64,000 nucleotides of DNA from Dehalococcoidia bacterium (GTDB lineage: Bacteria; Chloroflexota; Dehalococcoidia; DSTF01; JACRBR01), in NCBI GenBank assembly GCA_021462855.1, contig JAJTXQ010000041.1:1-64000 (forward strand), read 5' to 3'. Below are positions 60,304 through 64,000 of this stretch, piece by piece (position 1 is the stretch's first letter; the number at the start of each line of letters is the position of its first letter). The position numbers were made by a program, and so were the translations under genes. The notes under the pieces are model-generated. The model had not been told where the DNA came from. It was given only the letters and a program-made list of their open reading frames with translations, and searched no databases.

Positions 60304-61250
60304 TGGCGACGACGACAACCGAGGGCAGCGGGTCGGCGCGGCTCTTCGTGGCGGAGCAGGAGCTCGGCAAGCAGCGCGGGCTCTGGGGTGACGCGTTCCG
60401 GCGGCTGCTGCGCAACCGCCTCGCGACGGCCGCGGGCGCGCTGCTGCTCATCATCTTCGCGCTGGCGTTTGTCGGCGCGCGCTGGGGCCCCGTCGCGCGC
60501 TACGGGCCGGACGACCGCGACTATACGCCCGGCGCGCAGCAGGCCGGTCCGACGTGGGACCACTGGTTCGGCACGGACCAGTTGGGCCGCGACCTCTTCG
60601 CGCGCGTGCTTGAAGGGACGCGCATCTCGCTCCAGATCGGGCTCGGCACGCAGTTGCTGGTGTTGGCGATCGGCATCGCCGTCGGCTCCGCGGCGGCATT
60701 CGGGGGCAAGCTCGGCGACAACCTGCTGATGCGGTTCACGGACATCTGGTTCAGCATCCCGGACCTGCTGGCGATCATCCTGCTGCGCGCGGTGCTGGTG
60801 GGCCGCGACATCCCGATCCTGACGGAGCCGAAGGTGCTGATGATCGTCGCCATCGCCATGGTGCAGTGGACGACGGTGGCGCGGCTCGTGCGCGGGCAGA
60901 TGCTGTCGCTGGCGGAGCGCGACTTCGTGACGGCGGCGCGCGCGCTCGGCGCGTCGCGGACGAGCATCGTGTTCAAGCACATGCTCCCGAACACGCTGGG
61001 GCCCGTGATCGTCGCGATTACCTTCGGCATTCCGGTGGCGATCTTCGCCGAGGCGGCGCTGGGATTCGTGGGGCTGGGCGTCCCGCCTCCGGCCGCCAGC
61101 CTGGGCACGCTTGTGAACGTGGGATATAGCCTGATCCAGCGCAATACGTGGGCGGTCGTCTTCCCGGCGGCGGCGATCGCCATGCTCATGCTCAGCTTCA
61201 CATTCCTCGGCGATGGCCTGCGCGACGCCCTCGACCCGCGCACGCGCTGA
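60303..61250 (+). CDS. ABC transporter permease, DppC type
   Basis: A 315-residue permease with the usual N-terminal helix (RNRLATAAGALLLIIFALAFVGAR), the OppC-specific HWFGTDQLGRDLFARVLEGTRISLQIGL segment and EAA loop LAERDFVTAARALGASRTSIVFKHMLPNTLGPVIV. Couples to ATPases not encoded here. Overlaps DppB by one base. Confidence 0.92.
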   Translation: MATTTTEGSGSARLFVAEQELGKQRGLWGDAFRRLLRNRLATAAGALLLIIFALAFVGARWGPVARYGPDDRDYTPGAQQAGPTWDHWFGTDQLGRDLFARVLEGTRISLQIGLGTQLLVLAIGIAVGSAAAFGGKLGDNLLMRFTDIWFSIPDLLAIILLRAVLVGRDIPILTEPKVLMIVAIAMVQWTTVARLVRGQMLSLAERDFVTAARALGASRTSIVFKHMLPNTLGPVIVAITFGIPVAIFAEAALGFVGLGVPPPAASLGTLVNVGYSLIQRNTWAVVFPAAAIAMLMLSFTFLGDGLRDALDPRTR

Positions 61251-61308
61251 GCGTCCGAGGCGCTCCTTGACATCGCCTGGCGCGATATTCCGGCGGTGGC
61301 ATTGGTGA

Positions 61309-61314
61309 TATGAT
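61309..61314 (+). promoter_or_regulatory. Extended -10 for the small membrane gene
   Basis: TGATATGAT is an extended -10 (TGn TATGAT) 31 bases before the TTG start at 61345. Confidence 0.5.
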
Positions 61315-61344
61315 TCCCCCGCACGCTGTCAGTGAGGAGCGCCG

Positions 61345-61695
61345 TTGTTGTCCGAGTCCCTGCTCTTCGTCGCGACGTTCCGCGACTGGGTGATCATCTT
61401 CATGGGCATCGCTGTTGCCGCGTTTTTCGTCGTGGCGATGGTCGTGATGCTCGTGCTCGGGTTGCTGACGCGCTCGCTGCTGAAGAAGACGTCGTCGGTG
61501 CTCGATGACAACGTGCGGCCGCTGCTCGACAGCGCGAAGCAGACGACCGACGGCGTAAAGGGCACGACGACGTACGTCTCGAACGCTGCCGTCACGCCGA
61601 TCATCAAGACCTATGGCGTGGTCGCGGGCGTGCGGCGCGCGGCCGGCGTGCTGGCGGGGCTCACCGGCTCCGGCGGCGACCGTCCACGGGAATAA
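61345..61695 (+). CDS. Single-pass membrane protein, TTG start
   Basis: A 116-residue protein with one long hydrophobic helix (FRDWVIIFMGIAVAAFFVVAMVVMLVLGLL, about residues 12-42) and a helical tail SSVLDDNVRPLLDSAKQTTDGVKGTTTYVSN, which looks like a short coiled coil of the DUF948 or YtxH style. GAGGAG precedes the TTG. Membrane-associated helical tail may bind another protein. Followed by another membrane gene 49 bases on. Function unknown. Confidence 0.75.
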   Translation: MLSESLLFVATFRDWVIIFMGIAVAAFFVVAMVVMLVLGLLTRSLLKKTSSVLDDNVRPLLDSAKQTTDGVKGTTTYVSNAAVTPIIKTYGVVAGVRRAAGVLAGLTGSGGDRPRE

Positions 61696-61744
61696 GCGGC
61701 TCCCCGCCGCGCATCGTTCGTTTCGCCAGTCCCGGAGGTGCGAC

Positions 61745-62353
61745 ATGGCCGACCACAACGGCACGGGCAACGACTCCGCCACCGCCGTCCTCGAACCGGC
61801 GGCGGTGAAGCCTGCGGCGGCGGAGATCGCGTCGCCGGCAAAGGACGCCGAGCAGACGAAGAAGAAGCGGGGCAAGGAGAAGCCGAAGAAGGACGAGAAG
61901 GACGCTCTCGAGTACGAAGTCGAGTTCGAGACGCCGTTCGGGAAGATCGAGTTCGAGTTCGAGCCGATCGACCGCAAGAAGAAGAAGGACGAGGAACGCC
62001 GCGAGAAAGCCGAGAAGGCGGCGCTGAAGCTCGCCGAGAAACAGGCGAAGCTTGCCGAGAAGCGCGCGAAGCGGGGCGACGGCCGGCGGCGCGGCGGCAT
62101 CCTGGTGCCGCTGCTGATCTTCGCACTGATCGCCGGCGCGATCATCGCCGCGTACTGGCTGTTCGCGCGGCCGGGCGAGGACGAGGTGCCACCGGAGTAC
62201 CTCACCGACCCCGACATGCAGCCGCAGCCGCAGGGGTTCGTCGAGAAGGCGCGCGCGCGCGTGAGCAGCGCGGTGCGCGCCGGCCGGCAGGCGTCACGCG
62301 AAGCGCAGCGCGAGCAGGAGCAGCGGTTCGAGGACTTGACGAGCGGGCGGTAG
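61745..62353 (+). CDS. Charged membrane protein with Lys/Glu-rich domain
   Basis: A 202-residue protein. The N-terminal ~105 residues are extremely rich in Lys, Glu and Ala (KKKRGKEKPKKDEKDALEYEV, then an alternating acidic/hydrophobic stretch EFETPFGKIEFEFEPID, then a helical ERREKAEKAALKLAEKQAKLAEKRAK coiled coil). One transmembrane helix follows (ILVPLLIFALIAGAIIAAYWLF), with a short acidic/Pro segment and a helical tail ending RFEDLTSGR. GGAGG lies just upstream of the ATG. Function unknown; transcription with the preceding gene is likely. Confidence 0.72.
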   Translation: MADHNGTGNDSATAVLEPAAVKPAAAEIASPAKDAEQTKKKRGKEKPKKDEKDALEYEVEFETPFGKIEFEFEPIDRKKKKDEERREKAEKAALKLAEKQAKLAEKRAKRGDGRRRGGILVPLLIFALIAGAIIAAYWLFARPGEDEVPPEYLTDPDMQPQPQGFVEKARARVSSAVRAGRQASREAQREQEQRFEDLTSGR

Positions 62354-62393
62354 GCCCAATCGCGGGGGTTCGTCCGTCATCCGGAGGCGTTGC

Positions 62394-62399
62394 TATACT
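62394..62399 (+). promoter_or_regulatory. Extended -10 promoter of tRNA-Ser
   Basis: TGCTATACT is an extended -10 (TGn TATACT). The start of transcription expected seven bases on, at 62406, is the first base of the mature tRNA. Confidence 0.7.
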
Positions 62400-62405
62400 C
62401 CACCC

Positions 62406-62492
62406 GGAGAGGTGTCCGAGTGGTTGATGGTGCCGCTCTCGAAAAGCGGTAGGCGATGAGCCTCGCGGGTTCGAATCCCGCCCTCTCCGCCA
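62406..62492 (+). tRNA. tRNA-Ser (anticodon CGA, codon UCG)
   Basis: 87-base gene with encoded CCA. Acceptor GGAGAGG pairs with CCTCTCC; anticodon stem CCGCT/AGCGG carries loop CTCGAAA with anticodon CGA at 62440-62442; a class II long variable arm and a GGGTTCGAATCCC T-arm follow. Discriminator base G and CCA at the end. An extended -10 lies directly upstream, so it may be made without a 5' leader. Confidence 0.93.
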
Positions 62493-62504
62493 TTTGACCG
62501 CGCG

Positions 62505-62528
62505 GAACCCGGGCGCTGCTCCGGGTTC
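62505..62528 (+). other. Hairpin between the two tRNA-Ser genes
   Basis: GAACCCGG / CCGGGTTC with an eight-base loop, followed by TTGC. Could be a partial terminator or an RNase processing element of the tandem transcript. Confidence 0.5.
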
Positions 62529-62547
62529 TTGCATGCGGAGGCCACGC

Positions 62548-62637
<90 letters not shown>

Positions 62638-62640
62638 CCC

Positions 62641-62698
62641 GCACCGCATGAAGGCGGGCGCCGCCCGGGCCGCGGGCCGGGCGACCGGCCCCGGTGCG
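62641..62698. other. GC-rich nested inverted repeats after the tRNA pair
   Basis: GCACCG (62641-62646) can pair with CGGTGC (62693-62698), enclosing an inner CGCCCGG / CCGGGCG stem. No clear T-tract. Possible terminator or 3' stabiliser. The rest of the gap to 62743 shows no gene. Confidence 0.4.
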
Positions 62699-62743
62699 AT
62701 CATCGAGGCGCCGTACGCCGGGCGCGCGCGCCACGTGGGCGTG

Positions 62744-63238
62744 CTAGAACGGCAGGCCTTTCAACCCCTGGAACCCCTTGACGGTGGAGATGTCGCCGGC
62801 GTGTCCCGCCACGTGCATGCCCATCAACTGCAGCACGAACGCGACGGTCTGCTTGCCGAAGAAGCGCGTATCGACCTCGCGGTCGAGGTCCGCCTCGGAG
62901 AGCGTGCCGACGTACGCGAGCGCCCCGTCGAGCATGCGCTGCTGGTAGTCCATCACCGGGGCGATGGAGATCTGGCCGTCGTGCTTCCACACCTCGAGGG
63001 GGTTGGCGGGCAGGCCGTGCTCCGAGGCGAAGGCCGTCCACGACGGCTGCTCGCCGCGCAGGATGCCGTTGATGAAGAAGTCGAGCGACGAAATGACGTG
63101 CACGTGCGTGTGCGCGACGGAGTTCGCCGTGCCGGGCGGCGTGAAGTTGTACTGGACCTGGTCCATGCCGTCGACCGACGGCCTGAGCAGGTTGAAGGTC
63201 TGTTCGAGCGCCTGGCGGGCGTATGTCACGGAATCCAC
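62744..63238 (-). CDS. DinB-family protein
   Basis: A 164-residue DinB/YfiT-type four-helix bundle. VAHTHVHVISSLDFFINGI gives the first His motif and MGMHVAGHAGDISTVKGFQGLKG the C-terminal His pair. Different in sequence from the DinB protein at 39260 and from the isomerase-like 53709 gene, so the window carries three members. GTG start at 63238 has GGGGGAAAC upstream. The gap up to mnmA contains a TTGACG-N17-CACGCT match, weak promoter. Confidence 0.8.
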   Translation of the reverse strand: MDSVTYARQALEQTFNLLRPSVDGMDQVQYNFTPPGTANSVAHTHVHVISSLDFFINGILRGEQPSWTAFASEHGLPANPLEVWKHDGQISIAPVMDYQQRMLDGALAYVGTLSEADLDREVDTRFFGKQTVAFVLQLMGMHVAGHAGDISTVKGFQGLKGLPF

Positions 63239-63330
63239 GTTTCCCCCTGTCCTCGCGAAACCTCGGTTTTCACAGGGGCGCAGCGTGGCACGCGCGGTCA
63301 CTACCGTCAAGCTAGTCGCTGCGGATTCGC

Positions 63331-64000
63331 TCAGTCGCTGCGTGCGCGGGCAATCGTGCCGCCGCCGATGACCTCATCGCCGTCGTAGAAGACGGCGGCC
63401 TGGCCGGGCGTGATCGCGCGCTGCCGCGCGTCGAACGTCACCGTTGCGCCACCGCCGGGCGATGGCGAGACGAGCGCGGGCGCGGCGGGCGTGCGGTAGC
63501 GCACCTTCACAGCGGCGCGGAACGGCGCGGCGGGCGTGGCGCCGGCCGTCCAGTTCAGGCGTTCGGCTTCGAGCCCGCGCGCGTACAGGCCGGCTTCGTC
63601 GCCGACGACGACGACCTGTGCCGCGGCATCGATGTCCGTTACGAAGCGCGGCGCGCCCGCAGCCACGCCAAGTCCGCGGCGCTGGCCGATGGTGAATCCG
63701 GCCACGCCGTCGTGCGCGCCGATGTCGTTGCCGGCGGTGTCGCGGAGGACGCCCGCGGCGGCAGGAAGCCGCTGGCGCAGGAACGCCTTGTAGTCGCCGT
63801 CGGGCACAAAGCAGATGTCGGCGCTGTCGGGCTTGTCGGCGAGGCCGAGGCGCATCTCCTGCGCCAGCGCGCGGATCGCCGGCTTGTCGTATCCCCCGAC
63901 GGGGAACAGGGTGCGTGCCAGCTCCGCCTGGCCGAGCGTGTACAGCACGTACGACTGATCCTTCGCGTCGTCGACGGCGCGCCGCAGGCGGTAGCGCCCG
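63331..64000 (-). CDS. mnmA: tRNA 2-thiouridine synthase MnmA (C-terminal part, continues past window)
   Basis: Thiolates U34 of several tRNAs using sulfur from a persulfide carrier. The frame is open from base 64000, so the N-terminal ATP-binding domain is outside the window. In the visible part are KDQSYVLYTLGQ (MnmA motif), PDSADICFVPDGDYKAFLRQ with a catalytic Cys region, GFTIGQRRGLGVA, and the C-terminal beta-barrel ending GTIARARSD. Ends at 63331. Confidence 0.93.
   Translation of the reverse strand, partial: GRYRLRRAVDDAKDQSYVLYTLGQAELARTLFPVGGYDKPAIRALAQEMRLGLADKPDSADICFVPDGDYKAFLRQRLPAAAGVLRDTAGNDIGAHDGVAGFTIGQRRGLGVAAGAPRFVTDIDAAAQVVVVGDEAGLYARGLEAERLNWTAGATPAAPFRAAVKVRYRTPAAPALVSPSPGGGATVTFDARQRAITPGQAAVFYDGDEVIGGGTIARARSD

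Overview
The window is a dense, very GC-rich bacterial chromosome segment with about 65 protein genes, two serine tRNAs and no insertion sequence, prophage, CRISPR array or rRNA that I can see. Several things point to Chloroflexota, possibly the Dehalococcoidia side, but this is inference. There is a Thr-Pro repeat surface protein with cohesin/dockerin-like modules, an F420-type LLM oxidoreductase, a crotonyl-CoA carboxylase/reductase, many Cys-anchored lipoproteins and System II cytochrome c genes. Peptidoglycan genes (murA, mreB, alr, lysA, an SLT lytic transglycosylase, an M23 peptidase) show a cell with a wall, not a wall-less Dehalococcoides.

Layout. 1-4.1 kb: 3' part of the repeat surface protein, yqeY, then the CoA pair coaX-coaBC. 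4.1-9.3 kb: scpA, a minus-strand trio (alpha/beta hydrolase, SDR, unknown protein), enoyl-CoA hydratase. 8.5-13.4 kb: a tightly coupled minus operon M50 protease-HD-tyrA-aroA-gmk-hydrolase. 13.6-17.6 kb: 2TM protein, murA-mreB, DUF4349 lipoprotein. 17.8-22.2 kb: ribE-ribBA, CoA-transferase, ruvB. 22.2-27.2 kb: M23 lipoprotein, TlpA/ResA-like protein, ResB, lgt and glutaredoxin, with one unknown membrane gene facing the other way. 27.2-33.4 kb: GDPD-like, pdxS, serS, TPR protein, LLM oxidoreductase, zinc-ribbon protein. 33.5-40.6 kb: esterase, rimI, lytic transglycosylase, alr, DinB, phosphoesterase, rpmB. 40.6-49.8 kb: fakA-fakB, redoxin, patatin, MFS exporter, unknown TTG-start gene, NUDIX fusion, 2-hydroxyacid dehydrogenase. 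49.8-55.8 kb: second 2-hydroxyacid dehydrogenase with lysA, FAD oxidoreductase, maleylpyruvate-isomerase-like protein, a 39-residue membrane peptide, lipid kinase. 55.9-61.3 kb: ccr divergent from a peptide-type ABC binding protein and two permeases. 61.3-64 kb: two small membrane proteins, tRNA-Ser(CGA), tRNA-Ser(GGA), DinB, and partial mnmA running off the window.

Most genes are co-transcribed by ATGA/GTGA stop-start overlaps. About a dozen genes instead carry a TAnnnT -10 box 6-10 bases before the start codon and no ribosome binding site, so they look leaderless. The same geometry occurs at the first tRNA. The most unusual protein-level observations are an Asp in place of the MurA fosfomycin-target Cys, a Gln in place of a metal-binding His in the RibBA DHBP synthase domain, a diverged riboflavin synthase next to it, and several conserved-looking proteins of unknown function (4931-5863, 46551-47267, and the C-terminal domain of the NUDIX protein at 47565-48779). 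I did not find a convincing new multi-gene defence or mobile system.
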